Source: Dehalococcoidia bacterium UBA5629 (GTDB lineage Bacteria > Chloroflexota > Dehalococcoidia > GIF9 > UBA5629). From it: 22,123 bases of DNA. Of this stretch, positions 1-7,501 are shown in pieces. The position numbers and the translations under genes are program-made. The notes beneath the pieces are model-generated. The model was not told where the DNA came from. It searched no databases and worked only from the letters and a program-made list of their open reading frames with translations. The stretch's first letter is position 1. Each line of letters begins with the position of its first letter. The DNA lies in contig DIKB01000154.1 in assembly GCA_002421445.1 (NCBI GenBank), forward strand, positions 3,452-25,574, read 5' to 3'.

Positions 1-830
1 AGAGCGATCAATGATGTGTCCGGACTTGATGTTTGCTCTATTTTTTTGAGCAGTTTGTCCATATCGCCTGTTGCCTGGATATTTTCATTCATTTGTATCC
101 AGGAGAGCGATCCGGTGCGGATGGTGGTGATATCAGGAACTGATCCGGGACTCCGGATTTCCACCAGAAGCACGTTGCCGCTATCACGTTCTCCGAATTT
201 TGTCGGCTCATGGGTGCCCGAGTATGCCATACGAACGACCTTATCATCGCCTGCATATGGTGCATAGGAATGCCAGTGTCCGATCGCCAGATAATCAAGT
301 CCGCTGCGTTGTGCAGCATTTCGGGGAATGGGATAGTCCGGCTCATCCTGTCGGATACCTTCGACCGTTCCATGCGCCAGCCCGATTCGAATCCCGCTAC
401 CGTTAGTGGGAATCCATGCAGTGGGATCACCGCTCGATTGTTTCTCATATGCCGGACAGGGATATAAAGTACCACCGGGTATTTCAACAGGTATTTTTTC
501 TTTAAGCATGTGAATTGTGCCGTCGGAGCGCCATGACGGATGCTCCCAGACAGATCCAGGAACAAGTGGATCATGGTTGCCGGGAATGATGTAAACGGGT
601 ACGGAATAGCCGGCCAGGATATCAACGGTTTTTTGAATTAAATACCGATCAACACCATTATCATCGAAGGTATCGCCGGTAATGAGAATGAAATCAATAT
701 TATGCGCTCTGGCTACATCTCCAATGCGTTTAGCTGTAAGCAGGCGTGCTTCCCGCACCTTCGAGGCAGCCGCGCCCACATGGGCAGCCTTCATGCCGAG
801 CTGCCAGTCCGCTGTGTGAATGAACTTCAT
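1..830 (-). CDS. SbcD/Mre11-type metallophosphoesterase (DNA repair exonuclease family), 3' end outside window
   Basis: Translation from the ATG at 828-830 gives 276 residues, open to the left edge. The calcineurin-like phosphoesterase motifs are in order: HTADWQLG (residues 5-12), GDTFDD (52-57), PGNHDP (83-88), LAHGTVEG (151-158) and GHWHS (184-188). These match the SbcD/Mre11/YhaO nuclease group, which binds two metals and processes DNA ends or hairpins, usually with an SbcC/Rad50-type ATPase. The first motif has Gln10 where SbcD has His (DWH); I believe this is a recurrent subfamily variant, so it does not prove loss of activity. The start overlaps the dGTPase stop by ATGA, so the two are probably translationally coupled. 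A Rad50-like partner may lie just past the left edge; I cannot see it. The reading frame is certain from the motifs; the exact biochemical role is inferred. Confidence 0.85.
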   Translation of the reverse strand, partial: MKFIHTADWQLGMKAAHVGAAASKVREARLLTAKRIGDVARAHNIDFILITGDTFDDNGVDRYLIQKTVDILAGYSVPVYIIPGNHDPLVPGSVWEHPSWRSDGTIHMLKEKIPVEIPGGTLYPCPAYEKQSSGDPTAWIPTNGSGIRIGLAHGTVEGIRQDEPDYPIPRNAAQRSGLDYLAIGHWHSYAPYAGDDKVVRMAYSGTHEPTKFGERDSGNVLLVEIRSPGSVPDITTIRTGSLSWIQMNENIQATGDMDKLLKKIEQTSSPDTSLIA

Positions 831-2026
831 AGAATCTTATGTCCCAGTGAGCGTTCGGTAGGTTCGAATAGCTCGGTATACAGATCGACAGCACTTCTAT
901 CGGTAAGCGCTGCCAGAAACCGTGCTATCTCCTGTGCCGGTGCGTTACCTGCATCGATCCGTTCCTGTATTCTGACAGGCAATAGCTTGTGATTCTCAAT
1001 CAACGCAGTAAACAGGCTGCGGAGTATATGCGCAGCACGAGAGCTCTGACGCGCAATGACCGGGCTGCGGTACATATTGCCCATCATAAAATCGAGGAGC
1101 CTTTTAACTTCACTTTCAATTTCCACTGATAAAGCAACGAGGGGCAGATTAAGACCGCGCGCTTCTTCAACCGCTTTAACGCCTGCCTTATTTGCACGTG
1201 CTTTTGTTTCCTCGATGCTATCCCGTATCAGTGCATCAATAAGATGACGATGCGCCCGTTTAAAAACGATTTGCTGTTTATCAACTCCGGGACGGAATCC
1301 TAGCCGTTGTGACCGTGTATATTCATCGTTTGCCTTACGCCATGCCGTGTCCCAGATGTTGATATGCAATGCACTTAAGTCATCCGCTTGAAGGATGCCG
1401 GCTACCAGAGCATCTTCAATATCGTGTGTGGCATAAGCAATGACATCTGCCAGATTGCATAATTGCGCTTCAAGCGATGGCTGAGCATATATGCCGTACT
1501 GTTCAGCGGACGGCACATCGTAGAATGTTTGGTGACGCGCTAGTCCTTCACGCGTAACCCAGGTTAAATTTAGCCCGAAATGCTCGCAGTACTGCAATTC
1601 AAGCTCTTCGATTACCTGAAGGGAATGGGCATTCGAGTTCCATTCCAGATTGTATTGCTTTAACATCTCCTGTAGCTCGTGCTCACCCGCATGACCAAAT
1701 GCGGTATGTCCGAGGTCATGAGCCAGGCAGATGGCTTCGACAAGCGGTTCATTAAGTTTTAGAATCCGCGCTATGCCGCGACCGATCTGAGAGACTTCAA
1801 GAGTATGAGTTAGACGTGTGCGGAAGAAATCGCCCTCGTGGACAACGAAGACCTGGGTTTTATACTGCAGCTTGCGAAATGAATCGCTGTGCATTATACG
1901 ATCCCGATCGCGTGAATAGCTGCCCCGCTGATCGTTACCTGTTTCTTTGTAGTGCCTGTCACGCCAGGGACTGGCATCCGGTGTAGCAAGTCGGGATAAA
2001 TTGGCTGTTGCGGTTCTTTTTTTCAT
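827..2026 (-). CDS. dgt: Deoxyguanosinetriphosphate triphosphohydrolase-like protein (HD domain)
   Basis: A 399-residue HD-domain protein of the dGTPase family, which hydrolyses dNTPs to deoxynucleoside plus triphosphate and so controls the dNTP pool. The metal-binding HD residues are visible: His74 (RLTHTLEV), His103-Asp104 (LAHDLGHTAFGHAGE) and Asp194 (LADVIAYATHDIEDAL). The N-terminal RDRDRIMHSDSFRKLQYKTQVF block (about residues 39-60) is also typical. The length fits the shorter type-2 dGTPase-like proteins rather than the ~505-residue E. coli enzyme. I chose the ATG at 2026 (MKKRT) or the one two codons upstream. The longer TTG start at 2095 would sit inside a clear -35 box. The gene precedes the SbcD-like nuclease with a 4-base overlap, which suggests a nucleotide-pool and DNA-repair pair. 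Confidence 0.9.
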   Translation of the reverse strand: MKKRTATANLSRLATPDASPWRDRHYKETGNDQRGSYSRDRDRIMHSDSFRKLQYKTQVFVVHEGDFFRTRLTHTLEVSQIGRGIARILKLNEPLVEAICLAHDLGHTAFGHAGEHELQEMLKQYNLEWNSNAHSLQVIEELELQYCEHFGLNLTWVTREGLARHQTFYDVPSAEQYGIYAQPSLEAQLCNLADVIAYATHDIEDALVAGILQADDLSALHINIWDTAWRKANDEYTRSQRLGFRPGVDKQQIVFKRAHRHLIDALIRDSIEETKARANKAGVKAVEEARGLNLPLVALSVEIESEVKRLLDFMMGNMYRSPVIARQSSRAAHILRSLFTALIENHKLLPVRIQERIDAGNAPAQEIARFLAALTDRSAVDLYTELFEPTERSLGHKIL

Positions 2027-2066
2027 AATCATTCCAGTCGCCGTCTGATAAGAACACGGCGGTATT

Positions 2067-2095
2067 ACTTTACGGTGAAGCATACCAACTGTCAA
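2067..2095 (-). promoter_or_regulatory. Sigma-70-like promoter of the dgt - sbcD-like operon
   Basis: On the minus strand a perfect -35 TTGACA (2095-2090) is followed by a 17-base spacer and a -10 TAAAGT (2072-2067). Transcription would begin near 2060 and leave a leader of about 34 bases before the ATG at 2026. The -35 box contains the TTG of the longer possible start, which argues against that start. Confidence 0.6.
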
Positions 2096-2158
2096 GCATA
2101 CTATGCTACTTGCAGCACACTACAAACGTTAGATGACTGAACCTGGGGGGTGTTAGTG

Positions 2159-2317
2159 ATGACTACTACAATTAAAAAATATTCACATGATCCGGCTGCA
2201 GATGCTATCTATATAACACTATCTGATAGTAAGGCAGTGCGTACAAAAAGTTTAGATGATACACGACTAATCGATTATGGCGCTGATGGTAATCCGGTTG
2301 GAATAGAATATATATAG
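2159..2317 (+). CDS. DUF2283 family small protein (possibly shortened)
   Basis: A 52-residue protein. The pattern SHDPAADAIYITLSD..., then LDDTRLIDYGADGNPVGIEYI, is the hallmark of DUF2283: a short beta-sheet protein with D-x-x-x-D-A-x-Y-I and a Y-x-A-D-G-x-P-V-G-I-E end. No molecular function is established for the family. The ATG at 2159 follows a GGGGGG run about eight bases upstream; a GTG lies immediately before it. The frame ends with TAG directly after GIEYI, shorter than many members. The same frame then stays open for 27 more codons, up to a TAA touching the antiporter start codon, so a nonsense truncation is possible. It is probably co-transcribed with the antiporter. Confidence 0.75.
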   Translation: MTTTIKKYSHDPAADAIYITLSDSKAVRTKSLDDTRLIDYGADGNPVGIEYI

Positions 2318-2401
2318 CGAAAAGGGAATCATGCTAAACTTAGAAGCGTGTTAATGCATGCTTTGAATATAATCGATACTACAGCTGAATTGGAGATCTA
2401 A

Positions 2402-3370
2402 TTGATCCTTGAGATACTCATATTGGTAGTAGGTATTGCTCTCATATTTAAGGGCAGCGACCTCTTTGTCGACGCCAGTATCGCCATCGGCAGGATTGCC
2501 CATTTACCTCGGGTAGTTGTTGGTGGTACTATCGTTAGCCTTGCTACAACTACTCCGGAGTTGACCGTAGCAATAATAGCCGGTATCAATAAAGTGCCAG
2601 AGTTAGCTCTTGGCAATGCGCTAGGATCAGTGGCAGCCAATATCGGCCTTATATTAGCGTTGGCGGCAGTCATCAGTCCATTTAAACTCGCTTCCGGCGA
2701 ATTCCGCTGGCGTTCTGCACTCATGCTTGGGCTTGTAATTGTTCTCATATTAATGACTCTCGACTTGAGATTGCCCCAGTGGCGTGGCCTGATATTGGTG
2801 GGCATAGGGATGATCTACCTTTTCATCGATTACCGCCAGGGTCGAAATCTGAATACGAAACATGCGGAAGTTAGCGCTGAAACAGCAAATATCAGACTTA
2901 AATCCAGGCGCGTTATTATGTCCTTTTTCCTTATTGGCGCAGCCATGGTAACAGGAGGCAGTCAGCTGCTTGTAAACTCAGGTACCGCGATTGCTGAGGC
3001 AATTGGTGTTCCCCCTGTTTTTATTGGTTTGACCATGGTAGCCATTGGAACATCACTACCGGAGTTAGCCACAACAGTTACCGCGGTACGAAAGAGGGTA
3101 TTTGATCTTTCTGTAGGTAATTTAATTGGCGCCAACATATTAAATTTAACTATCATCATTGGAACTACAGCTTGCATTTCCCCTTTGACGCTGAACACGA
3201 TAACTCAGATATATACAATACCTGTGATACTCGTGATTCTAAGCGTGTTCTTTCTAATAGTTAGCATTAAAAGTCGCTTAACTCGACGGGATGGCATCCT
3301 GCTCATAATGCTCTATCTCATTTTCATATCGGCAACAATTGTATTCAATCTTGAAGATATCAGTATATAA
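2402..3370 (+). CDS. Calcium/sodium antiporter, CaCA family (YrbG-like)
   Basis: A 322-residue membrane protein with about ten hydrophobic segments and the two inverted alpha repeats of the CaCA exchanger family, which exports Ca2+ against Na+ or H+. Repeat 1 carries TTTPEL (Glu53) and GNALGS (71-76). Repeat 2 carries GTSLPEL (Glu221) and GNLIGAN (Asn245). Both repeat glutamates, which bind the ions, are present. Repeat 1 is less canonical: GTSLPEL is ATTTPEL, and the usual GSN asparagine is Val77, so stoichiometry or ion choice may differ. The TTG start is supported by a GGAG six bases upstream and by the normal family N-terminus. The gene lies directly behind the DUF2283 gene and faces the hydrogenase operon tail to tail. 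Confidence 0.9.
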   Translation: MILEILILVVGIALIFKGSDLFVDASIAIGRIAHLPRVVVGGTIVSLATTTPELTVAIIAGINKVPELALGNALGSVAANIGLILALAAVISPFKLASGEFRWRSALMLGLVIVLILMTLDLRLPQWRGLILVGIGMIYLFIDYRQGRNLNTKHAEVSAETANIRLKSRRVIMSFFLIGAAMVTGGSQLLVNSGTAIAEAIGVPPVFIGLTMVAIGTSLPELATTVTAVRKRVFDLSVGNLIGANILNLTIIIGTTACISPLTLNTITQIYTIPVILVILSVFFLIVSIKSRLTRRDGILLIMLYLIFISATIVFNLEDISI

Positions 3371-3445
3371 GAAACTGAAAATGGACCATACTATCTTTAA
3401 TACGGTATGACGGCATTGTATAACAAAAGAAACTTCGGTTAAAAG

Positions 3446-3467
3446 ATTTTGATGCTTGCATCAAAAT
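3446..3467. terminator. Perfect palindrome, possible terminator between convergent genes
   Basis: ATTTTGATGC and GCATCAAAAT are perfect 10-base inverted arms separated by TT. The site lies between the ends of the antiporter (plus) and hoxH (minus). On the minus strand it is followed by CTTTT, so it may end the hydrogenase transcript. The stem is AT-rich and the T tract short, so termination is only probable. The rest of 3371-3568 shows no gene. Confidence 0.45.
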
Positions 3468-3568
3468 AAATTCACAGTTTGCGGTAGTAGCATTATTAAT
3501 TACATCTCAGTCGTATAATGATAATATGCTCAATCATTGCGTTGCCTGCCACCTGTACCAGTGAGTTA

Positions 3569-5008
3569 CTAGCGGCTGAGCTCCTTAACTATCTCCCCAT
3601 CTGATGAGACGACCTGAAGAACCAGAGGCATTTCACCTACGATAGCATGGGTCGAACAGGAGAAGCAGGGATCATAGCAGCGAATTGCCATTTCAACCCT
3701 GTTGAGGATGCCCTCGGTGATATGGTTATTCTTAATATATTGCTTGGCTACCATATTTACAGACTTGTTTATCGCCAGATTATTGTTGCCCGTAGCAACA
3801 ATGAGATTAACTTTGACCATCTTGCCGCTGTTATCAACCCAGTAATGATGGATAAGTGCCCCTCTGGGTGCTTCGATAACACCGACACCCTGCTCATTAT
3901 ACGTATTCGACGTTGTCAGAATATCGGTCGAGCAGATATCCTTCTCATTCAAAAGCTGTTGTATCCTTTCGATTGAGTACATCAACTCGATGAGACGGGC
4001 ATAATGGTAGTACATTGTGCCTTCGACAATACCATTTTTGCCCAGCTTCTTAAATTTCTTCAGCTCATCATTTGCCAGCGGCGTAGTTATGCCCTGGCAA
4101 GCGTTGAGCCTCCCCAGCGGTCCCGTCCTGTACATACCCTTGGGATAACCCTGTTTTTTATAGACGGGGAACTTAAGGTATGACCAGTCCTCGACATGCT
4201 CGGCGATAATATCCAGATATTTCGCGGGATCGTATTGATCCTCCAGAACCTTCCCGTTGGCATCGATCATCCGGAATTTTCCGTCATAAAGCTGCAGATT
4301 ATTGTTTTCGTCCACCAGGCTGAGGTAGCTGCTGGGGAACGTGGCGAAGCTCTCCATGATATCGCTGTGCTCATAATGGTAGTTTTTAATGATATATAAC
4401 CCCATGTTCACATCAGCAATAAGCGAATCGATCGGCTTTAACAATTCATCCCGATCAGCAATGGATAAAGCCGTATTCATACCGCCCGCGATGGCGCCGG
4501 TAGGATGAACTTTTTTACCGCCCAGCTTTTGAATAATCGTCTGTCCGTAGCTGCGCATCTTTACCGCTTTAACGGCGAGATCCGGTTTCGCAGCGATTAA
4601 TCCGATGACATTCCGTTTTGCCGGATCGGCATCCGGACCAAATATCAGATCGGGGCTAGCCAGATGAAAGAAATGGAGCGTGTGTGATTGAAAAATCTGT
4701 CCCATGTGCATCAACTCGCGCAGGAGCTTGGCCGCCGGGGTTATCGTAACACCCATAACAACATCACATGCTTTTGCCGATGCAAGCTGGTGGCTGACCG
4801 GGCAGATGCCGCAGATACGGGGGGTGATTTCAGGCATCTCCCAGAACATACGGCCCTCGCAGAATTTTTCAAAGCCGCGGAACTGGGTGATATTGACTTG
4901 AGTATCAGCTACATTGCCGTTATCATCCAGAAAGATGGTTACTTTCCCATGTCCTTCAACCCGACTCACCGGATTTATTTCAATAGTTTTCTTCGTCGTT
5001 GTGGTCAT
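3569..5008 (-). CDS. hoxH: [NiFe] hydrogenase large (catalytic) subunit, HoxH-like, group 3
   Basis: A 479-residue catalytic subunit that cleaves or forms H2 at the Ni-Fe centre. The L1 motif RICGICPVSH supplies Cys66 and Cys69. The L2 motif DPCFSCSTH supplies Cys448, Cys451 and His454. The block FRGFEKFCEGRMFWEMPEIT before L1 is typical of cytoplasmic NAD-linked (HoxH) enzymes. There are 25 residues after His454, matching the C-terminal peptide normally removed by a dedicated endopeptidase after nickel insertion; no such protease and no hyp gene lies in the window. The ATG at 5008 was preferred to the TTG at 5029 because GAGGAG sits six bases before it and the TTG overlaps the hoxY stop. It is the last gene of the operon, 13 bases after hoxY. 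Confidence 0.95.
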   Translation of the reverse strand: MTTTTKKTIEINPVSRVEGHGKVTIFLDDNGNVADTQVNITQFRGFEKFCEGRMFWEMPEITPRICGICPVSHQLASAKACDVVMGVTITPAAKLLRELMHMGQIFQSHTLHFFHLASPDLIFGPDADPAKRNVIGLIAAKPDLAVKAVKMRSYGQTIIQKLGGKKVHPTGAIAGGMNTALSIADRDELLKPIDSLIADVNMGLYIIKNYHYEHSDIMESFATFPSSYLSLVDENNNLQLYDGKFRMIDANGKVLEDQYDPAKYLDIIAEHVEDWSYLKFPVYKKQGYPKGMYRTGPLGRLNACQGITTPLANDELKKFKKLGKNGIVEGTMYYHYARLIELMYSIERIQQLLNEKDICSTDILTTSNTYNEQGVGVIEAPRGALIHHYWVDNSGKMVKVNLIVATGNNNLAINKSVNMVAKQYIKNNHITEGILNRVEMAIRCYDPCFSCSTHAIVGEMPLVLQVVSSDGEIVKELSR

Positions 5009-5021
5009 TGTCATCTCCTCA

Positions 5022-5558
5022 TTAGTCAAAGCGCATCATGTCAGACGGGATTACAGGTATCCTGCCCGCCAGAAGCTCCGTCAATGCATACAGGATCGTT
5101 TTTGCATCAGGAGGACATCCCGGTACGTAGCAATCCACTTTCACAATTTCATTCAGCGGCTTCACTTTGTCCAGAAGCTCCGGTACGCCGGGAGGCTTGG
5201 GTATCTTGCCTCCGACGGTGCTTTCGGTTTCTATATAGGCCCTTTTTAAAACATCCTCTTTATCGAACGTGCTGCGCATCGCACAAACTCCGCCGAAACA
5301 GGCGCATTCGCCCAGCGCCATGAGAATCTTGCAGTGAGCCCGCAATTCCTTTAATGTCTCTTCCGCCTCAGTGCTGCCTACGGAGCCTTCCACAATGCCG
5401 ACATCAACCTGTGTAAATTCTTTTATATCGGTTATCGGACTTCTGGTAAACTCCACGTGATTGGCCAGGTCAACGATCGCCTCATCGATATCGAGCAAGG
5501 ACATGTGGCATCCCGCGCATGATTCCAACCAGACTGTTGCTACTTTAACTTTTGCCAT
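5022..5558 (-). CDS. hoxY: [NiFe] hydrogenase small subunit, HoxY-like
   Basis: A 178-residue small subunit carrying the proximal [4Fe-4S] cluster that takes electrons from the Ni-Fe site. Ligands fit the motifs ESCAGCH (Cys14, Cys17), GECACFGG (Cys85) and VPGCPPD (Cys148). It has no twin-arginine signal and no extra C-terminal cluster domain, as expected for the short cytoplasmic HoxY/MvhG type rather than membrane uptake enzymes. The start has AAGGAG about eight bases upstream. It lies between the nuoG-like and hoxH genes with short gaps (18 and 13 bases), so one transcript is likely. Confidence 0.95.
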   Translation of the reverse strand: MAKVKVATVWLESCAGCHMSLLDIDEAIVDLANHVEFTRSPITDIKEFTQVDVGIVEGSVGSTEAEETLKELRAHCKILMALGECACFGGVCAMRSTFDKEDVLKRAYIETESTVGGKIPKPPGVPELLDKVKPLNEIVKVDCYVPGCPPDAKTILYALTELLAGRIPVIPSDMMRFD

Positions 5559-5576
5559 TTGCTAACTCCTTTACCA

Positions 5577-7499
5577 TTACCTGGCTTTAAAACGTTGTGA
5601 GATTTCCCTGATCGTTTCATGGTCCTGTTTGGTACCATCCGGAGGATTGACAAGGCGGGAGACCGACACAGACTTCCCGTCGAGAGTGGTATATGTACCT
5701 TCTCTTTCAATTGCAATCGGAGACGGCAAAACAACGTCTGCTCTCTCTGTTATCGGAGATAGATAACTGGCCTGTATCGCTAAAAATTCCGTCTTCTTGA
5801 AAGCATCCAGTACCTTTGGATCCGCCATGCCGTCATCCGCGAAGACAATATAGGCCGCTTTCACTTTACTCATGTCTGCGCGCTGCATACCGCAGAGGCC
5901 GACCGTTTCCCAGGCTCCCCGACTATTTCCCTGCGGTTTAAGAGAGATGATTTTCAAAGAGCCTTTATCGGACTTGCCAACAACTGCTGCGAGATTCAGC
6001 AAGGCAGCGATCACGTCCGGGTTCTGCAATTTAATTATGCCTTCACCATAGATTATGACACAATTCTTCGAACCGGCAATTATTTTGGCCGCGTCAACCA
6101 GCGTCTCAGCATCCAGTCCGGCGTCTTTGCCCGACTTACCGGCATCAACCTTCTTCAGTGAATCCGTCAACGCTTTTATAGCGGCTTCCTCTTTGCCCTG
6201 TTTCGGTTTCAACCAAACCGCGGAACGGGAAGCGAATGAATTCTTCTGAGCATCGAGGACAATAATATTCGCTTTATTCTTTTTATAGGCATTGAGCACG
6301 GCAGCCCCGATTACCGGATGAGTGGTGAGAGGATCAGCTCCGGCGACCAGTACACAATCAGCCTTAAATATCTCCTCTGGAGATATTTCAATATCAAGCT
6401 TTCCGTCATTGCGGAATTTGGTGATGCCCTGATGGATAACACGGAAACTATCGCCATCGAGAGTATCGACAAGGGTGGTACCTATTGTCTCGATCATTAA
6501 TCCTTTGAACGCTTTTAAAGACTCGTTGGATATCTGGCTTGTTGTCAATCCCGCGACGCTGTCATTGCCATGCTTTGCTCTAATCTCACCGAATTTGGCT
6601 GCCACTGCGTCTAAAGCATGGTCGAGCGTACATGCTTCAAACTTACCGTCTTTTTTCATAAGCGGTTTCGTAATTCTATTCTTCTTATCGTATATCTGCT
6701 CGAAACGACCTTTGTAACATAGCAGTCCCCGAGAGGAGGCTAAATCGGGGCTATCAATCCTCACTACCTTGTTATCTTTGACCAGCGCATTGATGCTGCA
6801 ACCGATACCGCATATCGTGCAGGCGCTGTCAACACCAGTGAATTCTTCCGGCTTTCCCCGATATGTGCCCGATTTTGCGGAGATCGCACCGGTTGGGCAG
6901 ACCTGAAAACATGCGCCACATGAAATACATGATGATTGTCCGAGCGATTGATTGAGATCAGCGCAGACCATATCTTTCCAGCCGCGATTTCCGAAATCAA
7001 GAGTATGGGCACAGGCGATTTCATCGCAGGCTCTGATACATCTGCCGCAGAGAATACATCGATTATGGTCGATAACCAGATGTTGATGAAGTGAATCTAC
7101 CTCAAGCGCCGGCCACGAAAGATCGTACCGGACGTTGTCCATCTGATATTTATAGGCGAGGCTTTGCAATTCGCAATCGCCACTCGCCACACAGTAGGGA
7201 CACAGATGGTTGCGCTCCGCGAACATAAGCTCGAGTATCTGCCGTCGATTTGTCTCCAGCTTTTCAGTATGCGTTCGTATAACGAGTCCATCCCGCGCAG
7301 GATATGTACAGGATGGAACGGGTCGACGTTCTTTCTCTATCTCGACAAGGCACAAACGGCAGGCACCAATATCGGTCAACCCTTTAAAATGACAGAGCGT
7401 CGGTACTTCGATACCATTATTCCTGCATACATCAAGGACGGTATCGCCTTCCTGCCCTGTAACCTGTTTATCATTAATAGTTAATGTTATCTTGCTCAT
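5577..7499 (-). CDS. NuoG/HydA-like iron-sulfur subunit of the hydrogenase with a remnant molybdopterin-type domain
   Basis: A 640-residue electron-wire subunit. In order: a [2Fe-2S] ferredoxin domain (Cys36, 47, 50, 64); a His-ligated [4Fe-4S] domain (His98, Cys100, 103, 109); two ferredoxin [4Fe-4S] motifs (Cys148/151/154/158 and Cys191/194/197/201); then the [4Fe-4S] entry motif of molybdopterin oxidoreductases (Cys227, 230, 234, 261) and part of that fold. I see no Cys or Sec metal ligand where formate dehydrogenases have one (the comparable stretch reads SFRVIHQGI), and no C-terminal dinucleotide-binding domain, so this half is probably structural, as in complex I NuoG. It would link the NuoEF flavin to HoxY. 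The GGAG for its start lies in the end of nuoF; the gap is only two bases. Confidence 0.9.
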   Translation of the reverse strand: MSKITLTINDKQVTGQEGDTVLDVCRNNGIEVPTLCHFKGLTDIGACRLCLVEIEKERRPVPSCTYPARDGLVIRTHTEKLETNRRQILELMFAERNHLCPYCVASGDCELQSLAYKYQMDNVRYDLSWPALEVDSLHQHLVIDHNRCILCGRCIRACDEIACAHTLDFGNRGWKDMVCADLNQSLGQSSCISCGACFQVCPTGAISAKSGTYRGKPEEFTGVDSACTICGIGCSINALVKDNKVVRIDSPDLASSRGLLCYKGRFEQIYDKKNRITKPLMKKDGKFEACTLDHALDAVAAKFGEIRAKHGNDSVAGLTTSQISNESLKAFKGLMIETIGTTLVDTLDGDSFRVIHQGITKFRNDGKLDIEISPEEIFKADCVLVAGADPLTTHPVIGAAVLNAYKKNKANIIVLDAQKNSFASRSAVWLKPKQGKEEAAIKALTDSLKKVDAGKSGKDAGLDAETLVDAAKIIAGSKNCVIIYGEGIIKLQNPDVIAALLNLAAVVGKSDKGSLKIISLKPQGNSRGAWETVGLCGMQRADMSKVKAAYIVFADDGMADPKVLDAFKKTEFLAIQASYLSPITERADVVLPSPIAIEREGTYTTLDGKSVSVSRLVNPPDGTKQDHETIREISQRFKAR

Positions 7500-7501
7500 C
7501 G

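Noticed and set aside
89..625. 178-codon open frame on the minus strand
   Set aside because: It lies out of frame within the metallophosphoesterase gene, whose motifs are all in another frame; the composition is unnatural.
4688..5323. 211-codon plus-strand frame across hoxH and hoxY
   Set aside because: Antisense to two genes with complete cofactor motifs; no homology is visible and it crosses a gene boundary.
5577..7499. Formate dehydrogenase catalytic subunit
   Set aside because: The metal-ligand Cys/Sec and the C-terminal dinucleotide-binding domain are not seen, so a NuoG-like structural role fits better.
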